NCBI GenBank assembly: GCA_013811715.1
Contig: JACCUS010000342.1
Coordinates: 1-7,648, forward strand
Length of the DNA stretch: 7,648 nucleotides
Source of the DNA: Nocardioidaceae bacterium
GTDB lineage: Bacteria > Actinomycetota > Actinomycetes > Propionibacteriales > Nocardioidaceae
Direction of reading: 5' to 3'
Each line of letters begins with the position of its first letter. Positions within the stretch are counted from its first letter, which is position 1. Under the pieces are notes generated by a model. That model was not told where the DNA came from, ran no database searches, and saw only the letters and a program-made list of their open reading frames with translations. Below are positions 1-7,574 of the stretch, piece after piece. The position numbers and the translations under genes were made by a program.

Positions 1-33
1 GCGTGGGACTCTTGACGTCTCCCATGCATGCCC

Positions 34-52
34 GGGATGTCGCCGTCATCCC
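34..52 (-). terminator. Possible hairpin terminator after the small PPHHE gene
   Basis: GGGATG at 34-39 and CATCCC at 47-52 form a perfect 6-bp inverted repeat around a 7-nt loop, 12 nt downstream of the minus-strand stop at 65. There is no U-tract, so it would be an actinobacterial-type stem-only terminator at best. The position supports a terminator; the stem is short and could be chance. Confidence 0.25.
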
Positions 53-64
53 AACACCTCAGGG

Positions 65-268
65 TCACTCGTGGTGCGGTGGTACGTCGCGCCGCAGGTC
101 GGCGTCACGCCCCCGTTCTGTCTCGCCCCACGAGGAGCCATGCTCGTCTTCGGTGCAGTCGGGGAGTACGTCGCCGAACACGTCGTCGAGCGACCGCGCC
201 TCGTGAGCACACCGCCGGTTCGTCTGAAGCTCGTCGTCGGTCACCGGGTGGCGGCGGCTGTCAGCCAT
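65..268 (-). CDS. Small acidic actinobacterial protein of unknown function (C-terminal PPHHE)
   Basis: This is a 67-residue protein from ATG at 268, or 59 residues from GTG at 244. It is charged, with no membrane segment and no signal peptide. Its centre reads LDDVFGDVLPDCTEDE and its end reads DVPPHHE. I recognise this pattern (FGDxLPxxTxDE, then a short variable linker, then xxPPHH) from small uncharacterised actinobacterial proteins; no function is known to me. The ATG start has a GAGGTG Shine-Dalgarno 11 nt upstream but overlaps the epimerase-like gene by 28 bp. The GTG at 244 makes a 4-bp GTGA overlap with that gene's stop but has no clear ribosome site. Both starts imply translational coupling to the upstream gene. 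The match to a known pattern makes it likely real; the exact start is open. The His pair near the C-terminus could bind metal, which is speculation. Confidence 0.7.
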   Translation of the reverse strand: MADSRRHPVTDDELQTNRRCAHEARSLDDVFGDVLPDCTEDEHGSSWGETERGRDADLRRDVPPHHE

Positions 269-1143
269 GACTGATCGAACACCTCGCGGATCGGTTTCCA
301 TCCGGTCGCCTCGTGCAGCTTGGCCGAGGAGACACGGTGCGAGCGCGTCAGCGGCTCGACCCGCTCGCCCGCAAGCTTCACCAGCAGCGGCGGCACGAAG
401 CCGACGTCGTCTCGCTCGACCGCCTGAGCGATCACCTGCATCATCTCGCCGCGGCGGACCGGGGCCGCGCCGACGTTGTAGACCCCGCCCGGCGCCTCGA
501 GGGCGGCGGCCACCGCCGCGCCGGCATCCTCGGGGTGGACCACATGGCCCCAGCTGGCGGCGGCACCGAGGCCGACCGGGTGGCCAGCCTTGGCCCGGCC
601 CAGCGTCCAACGCGTGGTCGGGTCGTCCCCCACGAACTGCCCGAAACGCAACACCACCGGCTGCCGTGACCGGCACTCGAACGAGGCGGCGTTCGCCTCA
701 GCAACCGCGGCCGGCTCGACGGCTCGGGTCACCGACAGCGGACCGTCTTCGCTGATCCACCCCTCGCCGCCGTCGGCGTACATGAACGACACACTCTCCT
801 GCACGAGGCGGCGTACGCCGGCAGCCGTGGCCGCGGCTGCCACCGCCTTCGACCCCTCCGTGCGCAGCCGGTCGTTGACCCGCCACGCGCCGGGGCGCAG
901 CGCCGTCATACCGACGGGCACATGGGTGGCCAGGTTGCAGACGGCGTTGCACCCGTCGATGGCCGACGTCAGGCCGTGGACGTCGAACAGGTGCGCCGAG
1001 GCAGGCGTCACTCCCGCGGCCGCCAAGGCGCGGGCGTTCTCGTCGCAGCGCGCCAGCCCGATGACCTCGTGGCCGTCGGCGAGCAGCGCCTTGACGGCGA
1101 AGTTCCCGAGTACACCGGTCGCCCCGGTGACGAAGACTTTCAA
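241..1143 (-). CDS. Atypical NAD(P)-dependent SDR / epimerase-family protein (TTG start)
   Basis: This 300-residue Rossmann-fold protein belongs to the NAD-dependent epimerase/dehydratase (extended or atypical SDR) group. Residues 1-13 give beta-strand 1 and the nucleotide loop, with TGATGVLG at 6-13 matching TGxxGxxG. SVSFMYADGG at 117-126 occupies the active-site Ser strand, and WGHVVHPEDAG at 198-208 is the usual extended-SDR motif after the substrate loop. The catalytic YxxxK is not visible: where it should fall the sequence is VAEANAASF (147-155), without Tyr or Lys. This replacement recurs in an actinobacterial subgroup I recognise, so the protein may be a non-classical reductase or a cofactor-binding regulator. 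The start is TTG at 1143-1141, supported by GAGGGGAG a few bases upstream and by the Rossmann motif starting at residue 3. It is divergent from pgm and coupled to the small downstream gene. The substrate cannot be named. Confidence 0.88.
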   Translation of the reverse strand: MKVFVTGATGVLGNFAVKALLADGHEVIGLARCDENARALAAAGVTPASAHLFDVHGLTSAIDGCNAVCNLATHVPVGMTALRPGAWRVNDRLRTEGSKAVAAAATAAGVRRLVQESVSFMYADGGEGWISEDGPLSVTRAVEPAAVAEANAASFECRSRQPVVLRFGQFVGDDPTTRWTLGRAKAGHPVGLGAAASWGHVVHPEDAGAAVAAALEAPGGVYNVGAAPVRRGEMMQVIAQAVERDDVGFVPPLLVKLAGERVEPLTRSHRVSSAKLHEATGWKPIREVFDQSWLTAAATR

Positions 1144-1161
1144 CCGACTCCCCTCGCCTGA

Positions 1162-1195
1162 GATAACAAGACGATAACAGCAGGATGCCAGCAGG
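1162..1195. promoter_or_regulatory. Paired direct repeats, 11 bp apart, between the divergent epimerase-like and pgm genes
   Basis: In the 96-bp divergent gap, GATAACA occurs at 1162-1168 and 1173-1179, and CAGCAGG occurs at 1178-1184 and 1189-1195. Each pair has an 11-bp period, about one helical turn, so a protein could contact both copies on the same face. On the minus strand the first pair reads TGTTATC twice and lies 19-36 bp upstream of the TTG start, where it may contain the -10 (TTATCT or TTATCG). This could be an operator or overlapping promoter elements; no regulator is identified. Confidence 0.35.
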
Positions 1196-1239
1196 CGACC
1201 CGGATCCAGCGCTCAACGCCGGTCGACCATGATGCCCAC

Positions 1240-2868
<1,629 letters not shown>

Positions 2869-2897
2869 CAGCGACGCTTGCTGATTTGAGCAGAATC

Positions 2898-2925
2898 TTG
2901 ATACGCCGCGTTGTAAAGGTAGACT
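2898..2925 (+). promoter_or_regulatory. Sigma70-type promoter for the candidate toxin-antitoxin module
   Basis: TTGATA (2898-2903) matches the -35 consensus TTGACA at 5 of 6 positions. TAGACT (2920-2925) matches the -10 at 4 of 6, and the spacer is 16 bp. Transcription would begin near 2931-2933, about 33 nt before the GTG at 2965. The stretch is clearly AT-richer than its flanks. It suggests that the two small genes downstream have their own transcription, independent of pgm. Confidence 0.45.
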
Positions 2926-2964
2926 TGACGTGCGCAGATCTCGGGGTCGGCCCGCGAGCACCGC

Positions 2965-3168
2965 GTGGGTGACGACGACATCGTCCACGCATGGAGAACG
3001 CCATTTCGGTATGTCGAGTTCGAGTACGACGGAGACGAGCGGCTCCTGGTGATCGGAGCCGACCGCCACGGGCGGATGCTTGAGCTAGTCGCCGTTCCCG
3101 TAGATGAGCCGACTCGCATCATCCACGCTGACCGCTTGCGACCCGAGTTCTACGAGTACCTGAGGTGA
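2965..3168 (+). CDS. Small BrnT/RelE-fold-like protein, candidate toxin (N-terminus uncertain)
   Basis: The frame encodes 67 residues from GTG. The pattern is HAW, then an acidic stretch, RLLVIGADRHGRMLELV, and a closing IIHADRLRPEF. This resembles short actinobacterial proteins of BrnT-like fold, in which R-x-hydrophobic-IG / GR-L-hydrophobic / R-hydrophobic-I-x-A marks the beta-sheet. BrnT toxins are ribonucleases; that activity is inferred here, not shown. Family members usually begin with a helix such as ISxxAxxHGV. The matching residues ISGSAREHRV are encoded in frame just before the GTG (from 2938), but no ATG, GTG or TTG precedes them, and TGA closes the frame at 2926. The gene may therefore be 5'-damaged, or use an unusual start. 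No good Shine-Dalgarno precedes 2965. It is followed 7 nt later by a coupled HTH gene, the toxin-first order seen in brnTA. GC content is lower than in pgm. Confidence 0.6.
   Translation: MGDDDIVHAWRTPFRYVEFEYDGDERLLVIGADRHGRMLELVAVPVDEPTRIIHADRLRPEFYEYLR
3162..3168 (+). promoter_or_regulatory. Strong Shine-Dalgarno overlapping the upstream stop codon
   Basis: GAGGTGA at 3162-3168 sits 7 nt before the ATG at 3176 and contains the TGA that ends the BrnT-like gene. Ribosomes finishing the first gene would stop on the initiation site of the second. This is a typical translational-coupling arrangement and ties the two small genes into one unit. Confidence 0.7.
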
Positions 3169-3175
3169 TAAAACG

Positions 3176-3436
3176 ATGAAAATCAAGAGCAGGAAAGCTA
3201 CTGACGTCACGGGCCTTAGTGCCCTGGATCCAAAGAGGGCGCTGGCCCGCGACGCCGTCCACTTCCGCAACATCATCGCGGCTCGCAAGAAGGTTGCCGA
3301 GGCTGAGCAGGAGCTGCACGACGCAGTCCAAGATGCCCGCGACGCCGGTGACTCCTGGACCGTGATAGGCGCTGCGCTGGACACGACTCGTCAAGCCGCA
3401 TTCCAGCGGTTCGGCAACGCGACGAAGCAGGACTGA
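3176..3436 (+). CDS. Small helix-turn-helix protein, candidate antitoxin
   Basis: This 86-residue basic protein has a lysine-rich N-terminus (MKIKSRK) and a long predicted helix at about 28-58 with heptad-like Ala/Glu content (KKVAEAEQELHDAV). It ends in a helix-turn-helix: SWTVIGAALDTTRQAAFQRFG, at about 60-80. The pattern SWxxIGxALxxTRQAAxxRF recurs in small actinobacterial DNA-binding proteins that I recognise. Placed directly after a BrnT-like gene with a strong coupled Shine-Dalgarno, it is best read as the antitoxin/autorepressor partner, with the coiled coil for dimerisation. Its binding site may be the AT-rich promoter at about 2879-2930. GC (about 55-60%) and use of AAA, ATA and CTT codons differ from neighbouring genes, consistent with horizontal acquisition. 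It could instead be a stand-alone regulator. Confidence 0.72.
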   Translation: MKIKSRKATDVTGLSALDPKRALARDAVHFRNIIAARKKVAEAEQELHDAVQDARDAGDSWTVIGAALDTTRQAAFQRFGNATKQD

Positions 3437-3595
3437 ACGACGCTGCTGAGACGAGTGAGATACGCAGACCCCGACGAACTAACGGAGATGCCCACTAGCT
3501 CTAGCGTCGCGCTGTACATCGTCCGACACCGATGCCCTGTTCGCCACCGCAACCAGCGCCGCCAACCGACACGACAGCGGCAACGACGGCGCAGG
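3437..3595. other. Convergent intergenic gap with a possible terminator
   Basis: These 159 bp lie between the convergent antitoxin-like gene and the M16 operon. I see no gene here. GCGCCG (3556-3561) and CGGCGC (3587-3592) can form a 6-bp stem enclosing about 25 nt, placed just after the M16 stop; an alternative inner pairing CCGC/GCGG (3559-3562 with 3577-3580) also exists. It could act as a terminator for the minus-strand operon, but the loop is long. The first half is AT-richer and may be the right edge of the inserted small-gene module. Confidence 0.3.
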
Positions 3596-4957
3596 TCACT
3601 GGCCCGGTGGGTCGATCTCCTGCAGCTCGGCGTAGCCCCAGCCCGCGAGCGGCTGGCGCAGCGAGGCGGCGTCACCCACGACGACGACAGTCAGGTCGCC
3701 GGGCCGGACGACGTCGGCGTACGCCGCGTTGGCCTGCTCCGTGGTCACCTGCCGGATCCGCTCGAGGTTGGCGTCCACATGACCGAGCGGCAACCCCTGT
3801 GAGAGCAGCATCTCGACCCGTCCGACGACGGCGTCGGAACGCTCGAAGCCCAGTGCGGCGGACTCGGTCGCGGCCCGGATGGCGGTGGCCACCTCGTCGT
3901 CGGTGATGGCGCCGCGTGCCGCCGCCACGATGGCGACGATGTCGGCGAGCGACTGGGCCGTGGCGTCGCTGCGCACCGCCGTAGAGACGGACACGATTCC
4001 TGCGCGCCGTCCGGTGTCCAGCGTCGAGCTCGCTCCGTAGGTGACTCCCTTCTGCTCGCGAAGCACGGTGTTGACTCGCGAGGAGAAGTTGCCTCCCACC
4101 GCGTAGTTCGCCACGAACAGGGCCGGCCAGCGCGGGTCACCACGTGTCACGCCCTCACCCGCGACCCGGACAGTCGCCTGGGGCGCGTCGGGCCAGTCCA
4201 CGAGCGCCAGCTGCGGACCGTCGTGGACTTGTGCCTGCTCGCCCTCGACGACGCGTCCCCCCACGTGCTCCCAGCCGCCGAGGCCTGCCGCCGCCACGTC
4301 GTGCACGTCGACGTCGAGGAAGTCGCCGGCGATGACCAGCGTCGCATTGGCTGGCTGCAGATGGGTGTCGGCGTAGGAGACCAGATCCGCGCGGGTGATC
4401 TCCTCGACGGTCCCGGTGCTGCCGCCCACCGGCCGGGCCGCCCGCGCCGTGCCGAAGAGCATCTCGTTGAGCTGCTCGGCGGCGACATGCTGTGGGTAGG
4501 CATGGGCCTGGTCGATGTCCTGCAGCCGGAGCCGCTTCTCGCGCTCGAAGTCGGCGGCCGCGAACGTCGGCTCGGTCACCGCGTCGGCCAAGAGATCCAG
4601 GCCGGACCGCAGATGCGTCACCGGCACCGACAGCCGGACTGCGAAGCCGTCGGGGAACGCCGAACCGTCGAGGTCGGCGCCGCACAGGGCCAACGCGTCC
4701 GCGAACTCCTCCGCGGTGCGCCCGGCCGCCCCCTGGGTGAGGCAGCGGCCGGTGAGGCCCGCGACCCCTTCCCTGTCACAGGTCTCGGCGTTGAGCGGTA
4801 CGTCGAACAGCAGTGACGCCGCGACGACGTACTGACCCGGACACTGGTAGACCAAGATGCGCATGCCGTTGTCGAGGCGCCGCTCCTCCACGGCGGGAAA
4901 CCTCCAGCCGACTGGGGGCAGCACCGCTGGCGCGGTACTGTCCACGCTGCTGCTCAC
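3596..4957 (-). CDS. M16-family peptidase-like subunit, non-catalytic (R/Y pair, no HxxEH)
   Basis: This 453-residue protein has the two-domain M16B fold. RRLDNGMRILV (26-36) is the family's first strand. At the place of the zinc motif the sequence is AGLTGR (66-71): Gly67, Gly70 and Arg71 replace His, Glu and His, so it cannot bind zinc there. The C-terminal half keeps SSRVNTVLREQKGVTYGA, in which Arg294 and Tyr307 form the R/Y substrate-binding pair. Known two-gene M16B enzymes (for example Thermus TTHA1264/TTHA1265) split the zinc site and the R/Y pair between subunits in this way. The protein is therefore most likely the substrate-binding half of a heterodimer with the gene just upstream. 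Translation starts at GTG 4957, which overlaps that gene's TGA by 4 bp, with AGGTG about 9 nt before it. No signal peptide is seen, so a cytoplasmic location is inferred. Confidence 0.93.
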   Translation of the reverse strand: MSSSVDSTAPAVLPPVGWRFPAVEERRLDNGMRILVYQCPGQYVVAASLLFDVPLNAETCDREGVAGLTGRCLTQGAAGRTAEEFADALALCGADLDGSAFPDGFAVRLSVPVTHLRSGLDLLADAVTEPTFAAADFEREKRLRLQDIDQAHAYPQHVAAEQLNEMLFGTARAARPVGGSTGTVEEITRADLVSYADTHLQPANATLVIAGDFLDVDVHDVAAAGLGGWEHVGGRVVEGEQAQVHDGPQLALVDWPDAPQATVRVAGEGVTRGDPRWPALFVANYAVGGNFSSRVNTVLREQKGVTYGASSTLDTGRRAGIVSVSTAVRSDATAQSLADIVAIVAAARGAITDDEVATAIRAATESAALGFERSDAVVGRVEMLLSQGLPLGHVDANLERIRQVTTEQANAAYADVVRPGDLTVVVVGDAASLRQPLAGWGYAELQEIDPPGQ

Positions 4958-6249
4958 GCCGCCGCACCTGCGCGGCTCGGCAGGATGCGGACCTGGGCGT
5001 TCAGCGAGGGCAGTAGCCAGGCCTCGGCGGCCTCGCGTACCTCCTCGGCGGTGATCGAGCGCAGCAACGGCAACCGGTCGTTGAGCGTCTCCGGGTCGCC
5101 GAAGAGCAGCGCGCAGCCGGAGATGGCGTCGGCGCGTCCGGCGGCGGTGCCCATCTCGTCCAGCCAGTCCCGCTCGGCTTGGGCGCGGGCGACCTCCAGC
5201 TCTGTCCCGCTCGGCCCCTCCTTCGCGAACTTCTGCAGCACCTCGTCGAACGTGTCCACGACCGTGTCGAGCTCGACGCCGGGTACTGCCCTGACCGATC
5301 CCAACCCGAGGGAGTTGCCGGCGATGAGCGCGTTGATCCCGATCCCGGCGGCCAGCGCCGTCTGGTCCTGCCGGACCAGCCGCCGATGCAGCCGGCTGGT
5401 CTCTCCCTCGCCGAGGATGCTCGCCGCGAGCGCAACCGCCGCCAGGTCGCGGGCGTGCGGGGTGTCGACCGGAAGCCGGCAGGCCAGCCAGACGGCGGGT
5501 GCGGGCACGTCCTCGGTCAGATCGAGCCGGCCCGGCTCAGACAGCGGAGGGAGCGGCTGCGGCAGGTCCCGTCTCGGCGCCGCACCCGTGGCGATGCCGC
5601 CGAAGTACTGCTCCGCCTTGGCCAGCGCTTCATCCGCGGTGACGTCCCCCACGATGCAGAGCACGGCGTTGGCGGGCATGTAGTACCGGGCGTGGAAGTC
5701 AGAGACCTCCTCCAGCGTCGCCTCGGCCAGATGCTGCATGTTGCCGATCGGCAGGTGGCCGTACGGGTGCTCGGGGTCGAAGATCAGCGGCAGCGCCTGC
5801 TCGAAGACCGTGCCGTAGGGCACGTTGTCCATCCGCTGGCTGCGCTCCTGGGCCACCACGTCGACCTGGTTGCCGAAGTTCTGCTGGGTGAGCACGTCGT
5901 CGAGGAAGGCCATCCGGTCGGCCTCGAGCCACAGCGCCAGGTCGAGCACGCCGCTCGGCATCGACTCGTAGTAGTTGGTGCGGTCGAACGAGGTGGTGGC
6001 GTTGAGGGCCGCGCCATGTCCCTGGAGCAGCGCGAAGTGGTCGCCGGGCTCGACGTGCCGAGAACCTTGGAACATCAGGTGCTCGAAGAGGTGGGCGAAG
6101 CCCTGCCGATGCGGCTGCTCGTGACGCGACCCCACGTCGTACCACAGGTTGACGGCGACCACACCGAGCCCCGGGGTGGGGCTGACGACCACGCGCAGCC
6201 CGTTGTCCAGGGTGCGGTCCGTCATCGGGTAGCTCACGTCGGCGCTCAC
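4954..6249 (-). CDS. M16-family zinc metallopeptidase, catalytic subunit
   Basis: This is 431 residues from GTG 6249. The frame stays open to an ATG at 6336 (460 residues), but that extension overlaps the divergent AIM24 start and is Arg/Pro-rich and unlike the family, so I prefer the GTG. LDNGLRVVV (14-22) begins the M16B domain. HLFEH (53-57) is the inverted zinc motif, with His53 and His57 as ligands and Glu56 as catalytic base; Glu135 in VVAQER is the expected third ligand about 77 residues later. NYYESMP (92-98) is also conserved. In the C-terminal domain the Arg of the substrate pair remains in SRLHRRL, but the partner Tyr position reads TALAAG, so the R/Y pair is incomplete. The downstream overlapping gene supplies a complete pair, which supports a heterodimer. 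Such enzymes cut peptides within a closed chamber; the physiological substrate is unknown. There is no signal peptide. Confidence 0.94.
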   Translation of the reverse strand: MSADVSYPMTDRTLDNGLRVVVSPTPGLGVVAVNLWYDVGSRHEQPHRQGFAHLFEHLMFQGSRHVEPGDHFALLQGHGAALNATTSFDRTNYYESMPSGVLDLALWLEADRMAFLDDVLTQQNFGNQVDVVAQERSQRMDNVPYGTVFEQALPLIFDPEHPYGHLPIGNMQHLAEATLEEVSDFHARYYMPANAVLCIVGDVTADEALAKAEQYFGGIATGAAPRRDLPQPLPPLSEPGRLDLTEDVPAPAVWLACRLPVDTPHARDLAAVALAASILGEGETSRLHRRLVRQDQTALAAGIGINALIAGNSLGLGSVRAVPGVELDTVVDTFDEVLQKFAKEGPSGTELEVARAQAERDWLDEMGTAAGRADAISGCALLFGDPETLNDRLPLLRSITAEEVREAAEAWLLPSLNAQVRILPSRAGAAA

Positions 6250-6256
6250 GGCGAGA

Positions 6257-6262
6257 AATCTA
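6257..6262 (-). promoter_or_regulatory. -10 box TAGATT suggesting a leaderless M16 operon transcript
   Basis: On the minus strand TAGATT fits the actinobacterial TAnnnT -10 and lies exactly 7 nt before the GTG at 6249. Transcription would thus begin at or next to the start codon, giving a leaderless mRNA. No convincing -35 is seen. A competing reading is a weak Shine-Dalgarno, GGCAGG, about 13 nt upstream of the GTG. Either way the promoter lies in the 85-bp gap shared with the divergent AIM24 gene. Confidence 0.4.
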
Positions 6263-6334
6263 CCTGCCGAGCGAAATGGACCGGGTTGAGGAATACGGCT
6301 GCGAGGCGGCCGCGATCTCGGGGAGACTTCCTGC

Positions 6335-7018
6335 ATGCGTAGTGACCTCTTCGTTCCAGATCACCAAGAAATGACCACCCAGGACCGGTTCGCCCTGCAG
6401 AGCAAGAAAATGCTGAAGGTGACGCTCGGGCCCGACGTGCTGTCCCGCAAGGGCGCGATGGTCGCGTTCCAGGGCCAGGTGAGCTTCAACCACGAGGGTT
6501 CCGGCAGCCTCGGCAAGTTCATGAAGCGCGCGTTGACCAGCGAGGACACCCCGTTGATGCGGGTGTCGGGGGAGGGCGAGGTGTTCTTCGCCGACTCGGC
6601 GCACTCCATCTTCTTGGTCAACCTCGAGGGCGACGGCATGAGCGTGAACGGGAGCTCGCTGCTGGCCTTCGACGCCGAGCTCTCGTGGGATGTGCACCGC
6701 ACGAAGGGCGTCGGCATGATGTCCGGCGGGCTGTTCAACACGCTGATCCAGGGGCAGGGCACGGTGGCGCTGACCTCCGACGGCGAGCCGATGATCCTCG
6801 ACTGCTCTCAGCAGCCGACGTTCGTGGACCCGCAGTCGGCGGTGTGCTGGTCGGCGAACCTGACGCCGGACGTCGTGTCGAGCATGAACGTGAAATCCTT
6901 GTTGCGTGGCGGCAGCGGTGAGGCGATGCAGTACTCGTTCCACGGACAGGGCTTCGTGGTGGTGCAGCCGTCGGAGGGCCCGGTCGTCCCGCCGCACTCC
7001 CACGGCAGTGGCGGGTGA
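6335..7018 (+). CDS. AIM24 family protein (DUF124 / TIGR00266 type)
   Basis: This 227-residue protein is typical of actinobacterial AIM24 proteins over its full length. The features are an N-terminal FALQSKKMLKV (19-29); the RKGAMVAFQGQVSF segment (38-51); the basic GSLGKFMKRAL (58-67); PLMRVSGEGEVFFAD (73-87); NGSSLLAFD (105-113); the Gly-rich MSGGLFNTLIQGQG (129-142); and the closing GQGFVVVQPSEG (204-215). The fold is an internally repeated beta-structure. The yeast namesake affects mitochondrial inner-membrane organisation; the bacterial role is unknown. There is no signal peptide or membrane helix. The C-terminal tail HSHGSGG is poorly conserved. The ATG at 6335 is supported by GGGGAG about 9 nt upstream. 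It is divergent from the M16 operon, and its stop overlaps a GTG (7015) that opens the decayed secreted gene downstream, suggesting a former operon. Confidence 0.94.
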   Translation: MRSDLFVPDHQEMTTQDRFALQSKKMLKVTLGPDVLSRKGAMVAFQGQVSFNHEGSGSLGKFMKRALTSEDTPLMRVSGEGEVFFADSAHSIFLVNLEGDGMSVNGSSLLAFDAELSWDVHRTKGVGMMSGGLFNTLIQGQGTVALTSDGEPMILDCSQQPTFVDPQSAVCWSANLTPDVVSSMNVKSLLRGGSGEAMQYSFHGQGFVVVQPSEGPVVPPHSHGSGG

Positions 7019-7574
7019 CCTCTTCCTGGTTCCGTGCCCACAGACGGGGCCTCATGGTCGCAGCAGTCGTGCTCCCCATGCCGCTGGTGCTGACCGGCTC
7101 GATCTCTGTCACCGACTTCGGGGTGGGCACGCCGATGTCCGGCAGGCCATGCTGCCGATGGTGGCGCCGGGCTTCACCGACACCGCTGACGTCCCCGGCT
7201 CGACCGCCGACACGGGCGAGGAGACACCCGCCGAGTCAGTCATGCCCGCTGAGTCATCCCTGACCCCGGCTCGACCGATCCGCGCCGTGGGAGACACCGC
7301 GACCGGCCTCCGGTCATCGATCGAGGGATTCGCCAATCGCATGAGCGTGCGTCCGGGGCAGGAGTTCTTCCTGAAGGTGTCAACCATGGCGCCGCGCTTC
7401 CGCGTCGTCGCGTTGCGCTGGGGTTGGTACCACGGAAGCCAGATCTAGCGGATACGGGCTTCGGGCCGCTGCCAGGGTCGCCGCCAGGCGGCGCCCGTGT
7501 TCCGACCGGCCGTCACGCGTACTGTCGTTGCGTCCGGCTTGACGAGTTGGCCCGACCCGGAGGTGGCAGGGTGA
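7015..7574 (+). pseudogene. Broken secreted N,N-dimethylformamidase-like protein (frameshift, in-frame stop, truncated)
   Basis: From GTG 7015 one frame encodes a signal-peptide-like N-terminus: RAHRRG, then a hydrophobic core MVAAVVLPMPLVLTG. A second frame (shift somewhere in about 7115-7150) continues with an acidic Thr/Ser/Pro linker and then GFANRMSVRPGQEFFLKVST and FRVVALRWGWYHGSQ. This matches the N-terminal beta-domain of N,N-dimethylformamidase beta-subunit-like secreted proteins (GYxxxxSVxPGexvxlxVS...fxVxxyRxGWYgG). TAG at 7446 interrupts that frame, yet beyond it the same frame reads SGRCQGRRQAAPVF and TRTVV, which resembles the family's next strands. It ends at TGA 7572-7574. The several hundred further residues expected are missing. 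The gene is therefore probably dead. A 99-residue product from ATG 7149 to the TAG is possible but would be a fragment. The link between the signal-peptide frame and the second frame is inferred. Confidence 0.6.
7475..7496 (+). terminator. Strong GC hairpin within the decayed gene region
   Basis: GGG (7475-7477), a bulged T and CGCCG (7479-7483) pair with CGGCG (7489-7493) and CCC (7494-7496) around the 5-nt loop CCAGG, giving eight GC pairs. It starts 27 nt after the TAG at 7446-7448. It could act as a stem-only terminator for the AIM24 transcript, but no U-tract follows, and the same bases read as plausible protein sequence (GRRQAAP) of the decayed gene, so the symmetry may be coding coincidence. 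Confidence 0.35.

Noticed and set aside
2930..2932. Leaderless GTG placed 5 nt after the TAGACT -10 box
   Set aside because: The spacing is attractive, but the frame encodes a Ser/Thr-rich shadow (WVTTTSSTHG) that ends at a TGA within the BrnT-like gene, so it is not the gene's start.
3455..3802. Plus-strand frame starting in the convergent gap
   Set aside because: It runs into the M16 gene on the other strand. The product is Arg/Gln-rich with no domain, and there is no ribosome site.
5179..6342. Plus-strand open frame of 387 codons opposite the catalytic M16 gene
   Set aside because: It is a mirror of the M16 gene with low-complexity basic composition and no recognisable motif.
7149..7448. 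A free-standing 99-residue gene from ATG 7149
   Set aside because: Its C-terminal part is only the first piece of a much larger family domain and stops mid-strand, so a fragment of a broken gene explains it better. It remains the main alternative.
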